Shown here piece after piece: positions 1 through 8,658 of a DNA stretch of 64,000 nt. The stretch covers positions 75,071-139,070 of the forward strand of contig JAOZFT010000020.1 in NCBI GenBank assembly GCA_027492035.1, given 5' to 3'. Both the position numbers and the translations under genes were made by a program. How positions within the stretch are numbered: the stretch's first letter is position 1; every line of letters begins with the position of its first letter. Origin of the DNA: Thermoproteota archaeon. GTDB lineage: Archaea; Korarchaeota; JAOZGF01; JAOZFZ01. The notes under the pieces were generated by a model. It was not told the origin of the DNA and made no database searches. It saw nothing but the letters and a program-made list of their open reading frames with translations.

Positions 1-1
1 G

Positions 2-1315
2 AAGAAATTATTAGAGTTTGTAATAGAGGAAACTAAAAAAATTGATTCAAAGGTTAAAGTTATAGCTGGTACAGGAGGAAGCAGTACAAAAGAAGCTTTA
101 GAAATGACTAAATTCGCCGAAAAAAGGGGGGCTGACGCTGTATTGGTTTGCTCCCCCTACTATTTCAAAGTTTCAAATAGGAACCTGTATAACCACTACT
201 ACTGCATAGCCCAAGAAACAAGTATCCCAATCATAATTTATAACATTCCTCAACTTACAGGTAACAGCATAGACTGGAGAATAATTGAAGACTTAGCTCA
301 ACTAGACAATATTGTGGGTTTAAAGGACAGCAGTGGGAACATGTCTTACTTAATGACTTGTTTAGAAAAGGCAGGTGACAAAATAAATATTGTATGTGGC
401 TGGGATGAAATAGTTTTCCCAGCCTTAGCTGCAGGCGCAAGTGGAATGATACTTGCAAGTGCAAACATTCTGCCAGATATTTGGGTTGAAATCTATAACA
501 AAATGAAACAAAGCAAGTTAGAGGAAGCTAGAAAGCTTCAATTCAAAATACAAAAAATTCTGAGGTTAATTGTTAAAAGCGGTGCAGTTGGGGTTAAATC
601 TGCTTTAAAAATGATGGGTTTAAATGTTGGAAAAAGCCGCAACCCCTTAGCACTCGGTGGAGAACTGAGTTATGAAGACAAGGAAGAATTAAGGATTGAA
701 CTGGAGAAACTTGGAAAAATTGAAAAAGAAAAAGTTGAAATGGAAATTAAGCCAGGGGCTCCATTGGAAAAAAGGTTTGGTGCAATTGGTATTACTCCGA
801 AAAAAATTAAAGATTTCAGTTTAAAAATAGGTGAAGCCTTATCAGGTTCAGAACCTGAAGTAGCTCACATAGAGGTTTTAATAGGTGAAAAAAATGGTCC
901 AGTAGGAGAAGCATTCGCTAAGGCGAAAGCAGCCCCCTCCCCTGGACATGAGCCACTGATAGCTATTCTTGAGCCTAATTTGCCGGTTAAGCCAGCAACC
1001 TTAATAATACCCACCGTTAAAATTAAGAATTTAAGGTCTGCATCTCTTATTTACGGTGCAGCCCAGGCAGCTGTTGCTAAAGCTGTAGCAGACACTGTTA
1101 AAGAAGGTTACATACCTGAAGAAGAAGCAGATAATTTACTAATTCTGGCAAGTGTTTTCATTCATCCAGCAGCCGTTAACAGGCAGAGAATATACATTAA
1201 TAACTACAAAGCAATGAGACATGCGTTGAGACGCGCTATAGAAAACAGGCCAAACATAAGCGAAATACTAAATGACAAAGAAAAAGCCAAGCATCCCCTC
1301 AAGTATGAACCCTAA
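2..1315 (+). CDS. Class I aldolase (DHDPS/NAL family) fused to formaldehyde-activating enzyme; 5' end outside window
   Basis: One open frame enters from the left edge and runs to a stop at 1313-1315. The first part is the C-terminal two thirds of a DHDPS/N-acetylneuraminate lyase TIM barrel: a GTGGSST segment, the Tyr motif IIYNIPQLTG and the Schiff-base lysine in VGLKDSSG (codon 323-325). It ends near nt 720. After a linker, about nt 815-1315 encode a nearly full Fae domain, with AHIEVLIG carrying the expected catalytic His, LEPNLPVKPATL, AQAAVAKAVADTV and FIHP. Fae condenses formaldehyde with tetrahydromethanopterin to methylene-H4MPT. No stop lies between the parts. An internal ATG at 743 has no Shine-Dalgarno, so a fused product is expected. 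The aldolase substrate is unknown; KDG, 2-oxo-4-hydroxybutyrate or dipicolinate precursors are all possible. Confidence 0.88.
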   Translation, partial: KKLLEFVIEETKKIDSKVKVIAGTGGSSTKEALEMTKFAEKRGADAVLVCSPYYFKVSNRNLYNHYYCIAQETSIPIIIYNIPQLTGNSIDWRIIEDLAQLDNIVGLKDSSGNMSYLMTCLEKAGDKINIVCGWDEIVFPALAAGASGMILASANILPDIWVEIYNKMKQSKLEEARKLQFKIQKILRLIVKSGAVGVKSALKMMGLNVGKSRNPLALGGELSYEDKEELRIELEKLGKIEKEKVEMEIKPGAPLEKRFGAIGITPKKIKDFSLKIGEALSGSEPEVAHIEVLIGEKNGPVGEAFAKAKAAPSPGHEPLIAILEPNLPVKPATLIIPTVKIKNLRSASLIYGAAQAAVAKAVADTVKEGYIPEEEADNLLILASVFIHPAAVNRQRIYINNYKAMRHALRRAIENRPNISEILNDKEKAKHPLKYEP

Positions 1316-1345
1316 AACCTTCTTTCTTTTTTTATTCCTGGTTTC
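1316..1345 (+). terminator. T-rich terminator after the aldolase-Fae gene
   Basis: Directly after the stop codon the plus strand has C/T runs with seven consecutive T. This is the form of archaeal oligo-T terminators, which need no hairpin. The assignment rests on composition and position only. Confidence 0.4.
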
Positions 1346-1689
1346 TGTGTTGAAAAGTTTTAACTCACTTACTAAACTGTTCAGCGTCATCCTTAACATT
1401 CTAAAACAGAGTAAATACTTCGTGATTTATCGAAGAAATCAAAAAACTGTTTTGGTGAGGAAGTGAAGCTTTAAAACTATGATTTTGCGCCTTTTTTGGC
1501 AGTTAAGCCTTTGCTTGAAATTCTGGTTCTTCGCCCTCACTTGTTTTCTTATAAAGATACAAACTTCATCTCCACTTTTCATGTCAACAGAAAGGTGCGC
1601 AAGCTTGTCTTTATACTGTTACTAAATAAGGCCCCTGTATTTGTCAATTATACTTGTGTAGGTTTTGCCTATTCTGTTCTTTAATTGAA
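1346..1689. other. Intergenic gap between convergent genes
   Basis: The short open frames here show no family resemblance, no ribosome binding site and no coding-like composition. The gap separates two convergent genes. I see no RNA gene or repeat in it. Confidence 0.5.
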
Positions 1690-3228
1690 TTAACTTCTTT
1701 TGTTTTGGGCGAGGTGCTTTATTGTTTCATAAGTTTGGAATTCTGGCGCGAGTGAGTCGTAAATTTTAAATTTATCGAACGAAAGAATTTTTGCATCTAC
1801 ACCCATTGTGCCTCCGTGGATAGGGTAAACAAATGTAACTTCCTTACGTGTAAAGAAATTGTCAGCTAACGTTAAAAACATCCTTTGCTCCTCCTTACTT
1901 AAGTTTTGGCTAAATACTCCCAAGGGAGTTTTTGTTGTTGCAGCCCAATCTATAAACGCAAACACCGGAACGTTGCCTAACTTTTGTTTAACAATATCTA
2001 ATCTTTTGCTCCATTTCTCTTCATCAAGCTCCATTTTCTTTACTTCCTTAACTGAAGGGCTTAATGTGACAAAGTCAAGGTTTGGGGGAGAGTAAGGGTA
2101 CATTGCTGCACTTAACCAACTGCCAACATAAACATACTTACCTTTTAATTTTCCATAATCGTGGATTTCGTCCACAATTTTACAAGCTGCTTCGTAACTT
2201 TCCTTTACTGCAGAGTGGTTAATGTTTTTTGTGATCTTAAGAAGCAGATTTGCCTGAGCAAAAAGCATGTCAACCCATATAGCATCTGCACCTGCATCAA
2301 TTTGTTTCTCTGCCCAGCTTATGAGAAGCCTTTGAAACCTTGGGTTTGTTATGTCTGGAAAATACGCTGCAGCCTCTTCCGGGCTGTAAAGGCTGCAATC
2401 TAAATCTTTAGAAACCCATAATTGTTTTTTGCCGAATTCACATTGAAATTCCTCCTTTGATACATTAACTCCCCATTTTTGAGGGTCTAGAGCAAGATCC
2501 CATGTTTGGGGATACCCTATAATTTCTCCTGTTTCCGGGTTCCAAACAGCCCCTCTATGGATTATTTGCGCTGGAACTGCTCCGCAAATAATCACGTCAG
2601 GCATCTCCGCCTTTATTTCAGAAATTGTTTTTTCAAGTTTTTCGTAGCTGTAACCGCTGAATTCACATCTCCATCTTGCTTTCTGTGAAGAAAGTTCATT
2701 ACATTTATTTGGGCAGGGGTTCCACCTCCAAAAAGCCCTGAAAATAAAGTCCGTCCTTGTCTCTTTGAACAAGCTTATCATTTCCTCTGTGCTTCTGTCT
2801 ACAACTGCACCGTCAGTTATTCTCTCATACAGAGAAGCAACCCTAACTCTTCTTAATTTCTCCTTCGCTTTAACTTCTAATTCTTTGTAGCTTTGGTTTT
2901 GTTGAGTTTGAGGTAGTTTTTCAATTTTCAAAATCTCAACAGGTACCCACATTTGAATAGTGACTACGTCTTTCCTCACTTTTGCTTTGAAATTTATTCT
3001 TAAACCGTCTTCTCTAAATTCATCTGGTAAATTTAAGGGGTAATATTTTTCACCCTTATCTGTTACAACTCCGTAGAATCCTCCCTCTAAAGGAACATAT
3101 TTTACTGTACCAGTTAATTCAATGATTCCTTGCCCTCCCTGAAACGTGCAGCCCAGCAACAGTATCGTCAATAGAAAACCTATGGTAGCCAAAGCTCTGT
3201 TTTTTATTCCCCTCTCCTCCAAATTCAT
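1690..3228 (-). CDS. Lipoprotein with an N-terminal beta domain and a glycosidase-like barrel domain
   Basis: A 512-residue secreted protein. A basic N-terminus, hydrophobic stretch and lipobox LLLGC put the lipidated Cys at residue 27. Residues about 35-105 form a small beta-rich domain. From about residue 125 the sequence looks like an alpha/beta barrel of the kind seen in glycoside hydrolase-like proteins: FIFRAFWRWNPC, DVIICGAVPAQ, a repeated-strand pattern, GADAIWVDMLF with a possible acidic catalytic residue, and PVFAFIDWAA. Substrate and family are not recognised. It probably sits on the outer face of the membrane. The gene is alone, and a 16-bp palindrome lies just upstream of its start. 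Function unknown; a polysaccharide-acting role is an inference from fold-like features. Confidence 0.75.
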   Translation of the reverse strand: MNLEERGIKNRALATIGFLLTILLLGCTFQGGQGIIELTGTVKYVPLEGGFYGVVTDKGEKYYPLNLPDEFREDGLRINFKAKVRKDVVTIQMWVPVEILKIEKLPQTQQNQSYKELEVKAKEKLRRVRVASLYERITDGAVVDRSTEEMISLFKETRTDFIFRAFWRWNPCPNKCNELSSQKARWRCEFSGYSYEKLEKTISEIKAEMPDVIICGAVPAQIIHRGAVWNPETGEIIGYPQTWDLALDPQKWGVNVSKEEFQCEFGKKQLWVSKDLDCSLYSPEEAAAYFPDITNPRFQRLLISWAEKQIDAGADAIWVDMLFAQANLLLKITKNINHSAVKESYEAACKIVDEIHDYGKLKGKYVYVGSWLSAAMYPYSPPNLDFVTLSPSVKEVKKMELDEEKWSKRLDIVKQKLGNVPVFAFIDWAATTKTPLGVFSQNLSKEEQRMFLTLADNFFTRKEVTFVYPIHGGTMGVDAKILSFDKFKIYDSLAPEFQTYETIKHLAQNKRS

Positions 3229-3264
3229 TTAATGTTCTAGTGCTACGCCTTTAATCTCCCTCTT

Positions 3265-3280
3265 AAACCGCTAGCGGTTT
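3265..3280. promoter_or_regulatory. Perfect 16-bp palindrome upstream of the lipoprotein gene
   Basis: The sequence AAACCGCTAGCGGTTT reads the same on both strands and lies 37 bp upstream of the lipoprotein start. Its GC-rich centre stands out in A+T rich DNA. It has the size of a dimeric regulator operator. No regulator can be named. Confidence 0.4.
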
Positions 3281-3448
3281 TAAAGTTTTATGGATGAATC
3301 ATTCATTTAAGAAGAATCTTCTCAGAAAATAAACTTTCTCTCTTGAGGAAAATTTCCAAGCTTTGACGCGGGAAAAGGACTACAAAATTAGTAAAGCCTA
3401 AAAATTAGCTAGTTCTGGATTAACGACCTCAACTTGAAACCTTGTTTT

Positions 3449-4708
3449 TTAGTCTGTATTCACTCCCGTAGCATTTTTTAAGTTTTCTTTCAACTTAAAG
3501 GGGACCATACCCTTTCCCACTATTTCTTCCCTTAGTTTAAGCATCATTTCAGGCACATCTATTTCCATTGGGCAATGTTTCTTGCATCTTCCACATAATG
3601 TACATGTATACGCTATTGGAGCTGCTTTTTCCAGTCCTCCCAGTAAGAATCTGGTAAGAATAGCCCCTATGCCTCCCATGTAAACGTGGCCAAAATACCC
3701 TGAAACTAATGAATAAACTGGGCATTCATACAGGCATCCTCCACATCTGAGGCAGTAAAGTGCCTGTCTGTAGACGGGGTCTTTAGCCATTTCCTTTCTT
3801 CCATTATCGAGAAGCACTAGATGAAATTCTTTTGGCCCATGTGCACCGTAAACAATTTTTTTCTCTATGTCTCCTGTTTTGCTTGGGCCTGAGACAATGC
3901 TAACATAAGTTGGTGCTTTATAGTTTGCGTATCTTGTCACTACTTCAACAAGTAACATGGCGTCTGAAAGAGTTGGAATGACCTTCTCTATTCCTGCAAC
4001 CACGATGTGTTTTTCAGGTAAACCTGAGACAAGCCTTGCATTCCCTTCGTTTTCGATTATGAAGACAGACCCTGTTTCAGCTACAACTGCGTTAGCTCCT
4101 GTTAATCCCACATCTGCCTCTACAAATTTTTGTCTAAGGTAATTCCTTACTTCCTTAACAAGTATAGGGATTTCTGCCGGTAACTTTTTTCCTGTGATTT
4201 TTGAAAGCAGTTTTGCCACTTTCTCCCTTGGAATGTGGATGGCTGGTGAAAGTAAGTGCATAGGTTTACTTTTCAGCTGTTGAATTATGAACTCACCAAG
4301 ATCTGTTTCAAAAACTTTGCAACCTATTCTCTCTAGTTCACTGTTAATGTTTAGTTCCTCCATGGTTAAGCTTTTAGACTTAACAACAGTTTCAGCCCCT
4401 TTAACTACGCTTTTAACATATTCTAAAGCCTTATAAGCATTTTCAGCCATGTAAAAGTTTCCCTTAAGATCTTCAACAACGTCTCTCGTTTGCTTAATTA
4501 ATTCCTCAATTCTTAGAAGCGAATTCTTTTTTATTTTTCTGAGTTTAGAGGCTTTCCTTTCTACGTAAGGGTAAAGTTTGAAGGCTTCGTCTCTGTTTCT
4601 TCTATATGACTCAATAGCTCTTTCAAGAGCTGTTCTAAGTGAACTGTTGCGGGCGGCAGAGCCAAGCTTTCTTAAGTAGGAATTATAAATTTCATCGTTA
4701 ACAGACAA
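3449..4708 (-). CDS. lutB: LutB-like LUD-domain iron-sulfur protein
   Basis: A 419-residue protein with an N-terminal LUD domain and a C-terminal dicluster ferredoxin. The first cluster motif is CLRCGGCLYECP, followed by CTLCGRCKKHCP. This is the LutB/YkgF architecture, tied in bacteria to oxidation of lactate or other 2-hydroxy acids and in anaerobic archaea to CCG-type electron transfer. The start is TTG with AGGTG upstream. It lies 27 bp after the LutA-like gene on the same strand, so they form an operon. No separate LutC or flavoprotein dehydrogenase is visible, so the electron donor is unknown. Confidence 0.85.
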   Translation of the reverse strand: MSVNDEIYNSYLRKLGSAARNSSLRTALERAIESYRRNRDEAFKLYPYVERKASKLRKIKKNSLLRIEELIKQTRDVVEDLKGNFYMAENAYKALEYVKSVVKGAETVVKSKSLTMEELNINSELERIGCKVFETDLGEFIIQQLKSKPMHLLSPAIHIPREKVAKLLSKITGKKLPAEIPILVKEVRNYLRQKFVEADVGLTGANAVVAETGSVFIIENEGNARLVSGLPEKHIVVAGIEKVIPTLSDAMLLVEVVTRYANYKAPTYVSIVSGPSKTGDIEKKIVYGAHGPKEFHLVLLDNGRKEMAKDPVYRQALYCLRCGGCLYECPVYSLVSGYFGHVYMGGIGAILTRFLLGGLEKAAPIAYTCTLCGRCKKHCPMEIDVPEMMLKLREEIVGKGMVPFKLKENLKNATGVNTD

Positions 4709-4735
4709 AAATGGGCACCTCTTAATTAGAAAAAA

Positions 4736-5470
4736 TTAGGTGAGGAACCTAATTAAGAGACCGGAAACATTGGTTACTTTCATTTCCCTGTTCAAGAAGA
4801 TGTCGACAGCCCTCCTAATTGTTAAGATACATTGGGGACAAGCAGTAACAATAAGTTTCAGGTCTTTAGGGATTTCATCCTCAATTATAAGTTTCCTTGC
4901 GGCTATTTTAACTGAAAGAGTAGGGAAAAAAGAAGCTAGAAGTCCTCCTCCACCGCAACAAATAGATTTTTCCTTTGTATATTTAGGTTTGTAAAGCTTT
5001 ACATTTGGAATTAAAGAAATTATTTTTCTAGGTTCCTCGTAAACCTCCATGTGTCTACCAAGTTCGCAAGGGTCGTGGTACATTACTTTCTCTTCCTCTA
5101 AGTGTTTAAATTTAGGTTTAATTTTCCCCTTCTTAATCAGCCCCCAAAGAAACTGTGTAACATGAACTACACCAGGTTTAATTTTCAAACCTAACTTTGA
5201 CATGTAGAATTCTTTAAAGGCTCTTTGACAGGCGGGGCAAGGAGTAACAACTAAATTAAACCTATTCAGTGTTTCAATAATTTCTTTAGCGTTTTTCTTT
5301 GCTTTATTTCTGAAGCCACCTATTATTAAAGGGAATCCACAGCATAATTCCTCTTCCAAAGTGGTAACTTCAATATTTAGTTTGTTGAAGAGGGTAAAAA
5401 TGTTATTAAGGTCATTAGGCAAATTTTTTCTATAATTGCAGCCCTGCCATAAAAGAACCTTTTTAACCAA
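4736..5470 (-). CDS. lutA: LutA-like CCG-domain iron-sulfur protein
   Basis: A 244-residue protein with two cysteine-rich CCG repeats: ELCCGFPLIIGG with an upstream Cys near residue 10, and SICCGGGGLLAS followed by TACPQC. These motifs are shared by LutA/YkgE, glycolate oxidase GlcF and the HdrB/HdrD heterodisulfide reductase family, where they bind a noncubane 4Fe-4S cluster. It is the first gene of the pair with the LutB-like protein. The start is TTG. A role in hydroxy-acid oxidation or disulfide chemistry is plausible, but the substrate cannot be read from the sequence. Confidence 0.82.
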   Translation of the reverse strand: MVKKVLLWQGCNYRKNLPNDLNNIFTLFNKLNIEVTTLEEELCCGFPLIIGGFRNKAKKNAKEIIETLNRFNLVVTPCPACQRAFKEFYMSKLGLKIKPGVVHVTQFLWGLIKKGKIKPKFKHLEEEKVMYHDPCELGRHMEVYEEPRKIISLIPNVKLYKPKYTKEKSICCGGGGLLASFFPTLSVKIAARKLIIEDEIPKDLKLIVTACPQCILTIRRAVDIFLNREMKVTNVSGLLIRFLT

Positions 5471-5745
5471 GTTTTTTCAACCTTAAAGAAAATTATCTAG
5501 ACAACTTTGCTAAATTTTTCTTTCTGTTTAAAAATGTTAACAGTTCTAAAAAAGGAATCCTAAACTTAACACTGGACTCCTTTTAACTTCCTTTAGTTTC
5601 CTATATCTCCTCTACATTACTGTAAAATTGTTGAAAAGAAAGACACAGGTTGAAAAGGAGAAAAAAATAAAAAAATTGTTAGTTGCTGCAGTTTCCTTTG
5701 AAACCTTCGAAACTTCCCAGTACTTGAGAAGAGGGGGGTTCAAAG

Positions 5746-7116
5746 GTGACTGGCACTTTGTCACTGAAGGAAAAAATTCAACGGAAAAAAGCAGTGGTAG
5801 CTGTTTATGGATTAGGCTATGTTGGTTTGCCTCTACTTCTTCAAACAGCAAGTAAAGGGTTTAAAACTGTTGGAGTGGACATAAACAATAAGAAAGTGTT
5901 AAAACTTAAGAAAGGCGAAACTGAAGTTTTAACAAGCCAAGAAAAAAATGTTTTTAAGAAACTAATAGAGGAAGGATTGGTTGAGCTTACGAGTGACGGC
6001 AACTATGCTTCAGACAAAGCTGAAGTGCATATTATTTGCGTCCCTACACCTGTGGACGAAGTAGGAATCCCTGACTTAAAATTTGTTGTTGAAGCAGCTG
6101 AAACCATAAGCAAGGGTTTAAGGGAGGGTGAAATTGTTGTTTCTGAAAGTACAAGCTACCCTGGAACTGTAGACTATGTTATTCGCCCTGTACTTGAAAA
6201 AACAGGTTTAAAAGCAGGTGAAGATTTCTATTTAGCTTTTTCACCGGAAAGGATTTCTCCAGGCGACCCTTACAAGATATCTGAAATCCCCAAAGTTGTC
6301 GGTGGAGTGAACAAGGAAAGCACAGACCTATCCGCCCTCTTCTACCAGCAAATACTGGATGCCCCAGTGATTCCTGTTTCAGACGCTAAAACAGCTGAAA
6401 TGACTAAAATGCTGGAAAACATTTACAGAGTGGTTAACATTGCGTTAATCAATGAGCTTGCAGTGTTTGCAGAGAAACTAGGAATCGACATATGGGAGGT
6501 TATAAGGGCAGCTTCAACAAAACCTTTCGGTTTCCAGTCTTTTCATCCAGGCCCAGGAGTTGGAGGTCACTGCGTACCAGTTGATCCTTTATACTTCTCC
6601 TTCCTTGTAAGGAAGATGGGTAAAATTTCCCATTTCATAGAGTTAGCTACAGAAATAAACAACAAAATGCCTGAGCATGTGGTTGAACTGGTTGAGGCAG
6701 CTTTAAACAGCGTCAAAAAAAGCGTTAAAGGGTCTACCTTATCAATTTACGGTTTAACTTACAAAAAAGATGTCCCAGACCTAAGGAACACTCCTTCAAA
6801 AAAAATAATTAAGTTTTTGTTGGAATTAGGCGCAAAAATAAAGGTTTACGACCCTTACGTAAAAAAAGTAACATTGGGCAATGAAACATTTAAATCAGAA
6901 AAGAATGTTTTTGAATGTGCAAAAGGAAGCGACTGCCTAATTTTCTTAACCGACCACAAAATGTTTAAGTCAATTAACATCGAAGAATTAATTGAAAAAA
7001 TGAAGGAGAAAATAATTGTAGATGGAAGAAACATTTTCGACAGAGAAACATGTGAAAGAAAGGGAATACATTATTTCGCAATCGGGAAACCCATTAAAAA
7101 AAGGGGTAGGGTTTGA
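5746..7116 (+). CDS. wecC: UDP-N-acetyl-D-mannosamine/UDP-sugar dehydrogenase (WecC family)
   Basis: A 456-residue nucleotide-sugar dehydrogenase. It has the N-terminal NAD motif YGLGYVGLPL, the SPERISPGDP segment, the catalytic Cys in GPGVGGHCVPVDP and the C-terminal domain with GLTYKKDVPDLRNTP. It oxidises the C6 alcohol of a UDP-sugar to an acid, most likely UDP-ManNAc or UDP-GlcNAc, for surface glycans or N-glycosylation. The GTG start follows a GAGGGGGG purine run. No glycosyltransferases flank it; it stands alone and converges with the next gene with a 6 bp gap. Confidence 0.9.
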   Translation: MTGTLSLKEKIQRKKAVVAVYGLGYVGLPLLLQTASKGFKTVGVDINNKKVLKLKKGETEVLTSQEKNVFKKLIEEGLVELTSDGNYASDKAEVHIICVPTPVDEVGIPDLKFVVEAAETISKGLREGEIVVSESTSYPGTVDYVIRPVLEKTGLKAGEDFYLAFSPERISPGDPYKISEIPKVVGGVNKESTDLSALFYQQILDAPVIPVSDAKTAEMTKMLENIYRVVNIALINELAVFAEKLGIDIWEVIRAASTKPFGFQSFHPGPGVGGHCVPVDPLYFSFLVRKMGKISHFIELATEINNKMPEHVVELVEAALNSVKKSVKGSTLSIYGLTYKKDVPDLRNTPSKKIIKFLLELGAKIKVYDPYVKKVTLGNETFKSEKNVFECAKGSDCLIFLTDHKMFKSINIEELIEKMKEKIIVDGRNIFDRETCERKGIHYFAIGKPIKKRGRV

Positions 7117-7122
7117 TTCTGG

Positions 7123-7536
7123 TTAAACGTGCCATGTTTTAAAAACTCCTTCACCTTTCAGACAAACCCATCCTGTACCGTAGGCTAAAACTTTCGAAAC
7201 AGTGTGCGTAGTTTTTATGTGTACAATCAAGTTTTCACCTGTAACCTGTGCCATCCCTTCACCTTCATAAACCCAGAAGTTCCCTCTCTGAAAAACATTC
7301 CCTGAACCCTTTGTCACAATTTGAGGTTGATGCCCACCATAGTTTTCCACTTCAAGAATTCCTCCTCCCTGAATAAAAACAGTTCCTGAACCCTGTATCA
7401 CTGCTGTACCTATTCCTTTAGCTGCTAAAACTCCTTTCCCGCCAGTAAATAAAGCATTGACAGAACTCGTGGATAGCATCAAGGAAACAAGTAGGGCGAT
7501 AGCTGTTACACTTAAAAAAATTTTTCCTTTATTCAT
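7123..7536 (-). CDS. Small secreted glycine-patterned beta protein
   Basis: A 137-residue protein with a signal peptide (residues 1-28, ending near SSVNA) and a mature part built of short repeats in which a hydrophobic strand alternates with GxG or GSG turns, for example AVIQGSGTVFIQGGG and VCLKGEGVF. This spacing suggests stacked beta turns or a small beta-helix. I do not recognise a family. The gene has its own short upstream region and converges with the UDP-sugar dehydrogenase. It is probably exported; an envelope role is only an inference. Confidence 0.65.
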   Translation of the reverse strand: MNKGKIFLSVTAIALLVSLMLSTSSVNALFTGGKGVLAAKGIGTAVIQGSGTVFIQGGGILEVENYGGHQPQIVTKGSGNVFQRGNFWVYEGEGMAQVTGENLIVHIKTTHTVSKVLAYGTGWVCLKGEGVFKTWHV

Positions 7537-7706
7537 TCCTTTACATCCCTCACTAAAAGTTTTATTTTTTATGAAGGAAGCTGGTAAACCTTAAATAAAC
7601 TTTATGAAAGAAGAATATAGATGATTCATTCATTTCTTTACTTTTTCCCTTCCTCAACCATAATTTTATTCTCTTCTTTTAGTTTCTTTGCTGAGGGGGT
7701 TTAAAG

Positions 7707-8303
7707 TTGTTTGAAATATTCGGTTCAGGGAAACCTAAGAGACTATTTGTTGGTGGTTTACATGGAAAAGAGGGTTTAGTGACTCAAAAAGTTTTTTCAG
7801 AGTTGGTTAAGTCAAACTTCACCGTTAAGGAAGGGTGCTTAATTATACGTAACTTTTCATTAAAAACAAGGTATGTAAGCACTTTAGAAAGAGAGTTTTA
7901 CAATACTGAAACAGGGAAGAAGCTTCTTAAATTAATAAGAAGCATTAAACCAGAAATATATGTTGAATTCCATTCTTACCCATCGAAAAGTTACCCAAGT
8001 TTAACAAGTGAGGAAAGGAGGAAAACTAAGGGGGTTCCGCCCTTAATAGATTTAAGCAAAGGCTTATTGTTCGGTTCAGTTTCTCCGCTTATACGCAAAA
8101 CGGAATTTAAGAAAAGAGACTTTTGTGCATTACTGGAAATACCTAAAAAGTTCACTGGTTACAATGAAGTGATAAACCTTTGCAAAATATTCATTAAAGC
8201 TAGAAATAGAGAAGAAATAGTGGAGGAAATGGAGAAAATTTATCCGGAGCAAATGAAACAAGTTCAGAGAAATTACCTTGAATTCTACTCATTAAAAATT
8301 TAA
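7707..8303 (+). CDS. DUF2119-like putative metallo-carboxypeptidase/deacylase
   Basis: A 198-residue protein resembling the archaeal DUF2119 family. Near the N-terminus FVGGLHGKEG has the HxxE spacing of M14/AstE-type zinc ligands, and YVEFHSYPSKSYP could supply the third His ligand. The small size and the motif pair suggest a compact zinc amidohydrolase or deacylase. The start is TTG with AGGGGG upstream. Substrate unknown. The family match is from memory of motifs and has not been tested by search. Confidence 0.6.
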   Translation: MFEIFGSGKPKRLFVGGLHGKEGLVTQKVFSELVKSNFTVKEGCLIIRNFSLKTRYVSTLEREFYNTETGKKLLKLIRSIKPEIYVEFHSYPSKSYPSLTSEERRKTKGVPPLIDLSKGLLFGSVSPLIRKTEFKKRDFCALLEIPKKFTGYNEVINLCKIFIKARNREEIVEEMEKIYPEQMKQVQRNYLEFYSLKI

Positions 8304-8658
8304 ATTTTTTATTAAAGCAAGAAAAAGGAATTTCAGGATTTCTGATACAAGGAATCTGTCAAGATGAAACAGTTAAATTTTTTAATTTTAAGAAATAATT
8401 TATATATCGAAAGTGTAATATCAACTTTATTTGGGAATTGATTAAATAAGACAAAAATTAAAAAAGTATTTTTTTTCCTTGGTTGAAACATTTCTTCTTT
8501 AAGACTCTTTTTTTAGCTAAAAAAGCATTCTTCATTTAAAGACTCTTTTATTGACAGAATCCCTCCCAAATCTTTCGGAAACCTGATTTATGAAAACTAT
8601 TTAATTAAGTTCAAGTTTTTCCACATTTTTAGTGGGGGATGTTAGGTGGGTGAGTAGG
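8304..8658. other. Intergenic gap with a TATA-like element
   Basis: Very A+T rich. Around 8388-8408 there is an archaeal TATA-like stretch (AATTTATATATCG) with an A-rich element before it. It lies about 250 bp before the next start, so it could drive a long leader or an untranslated RNA. No coding or hairpin structure is evident. Confidence 0.35.
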
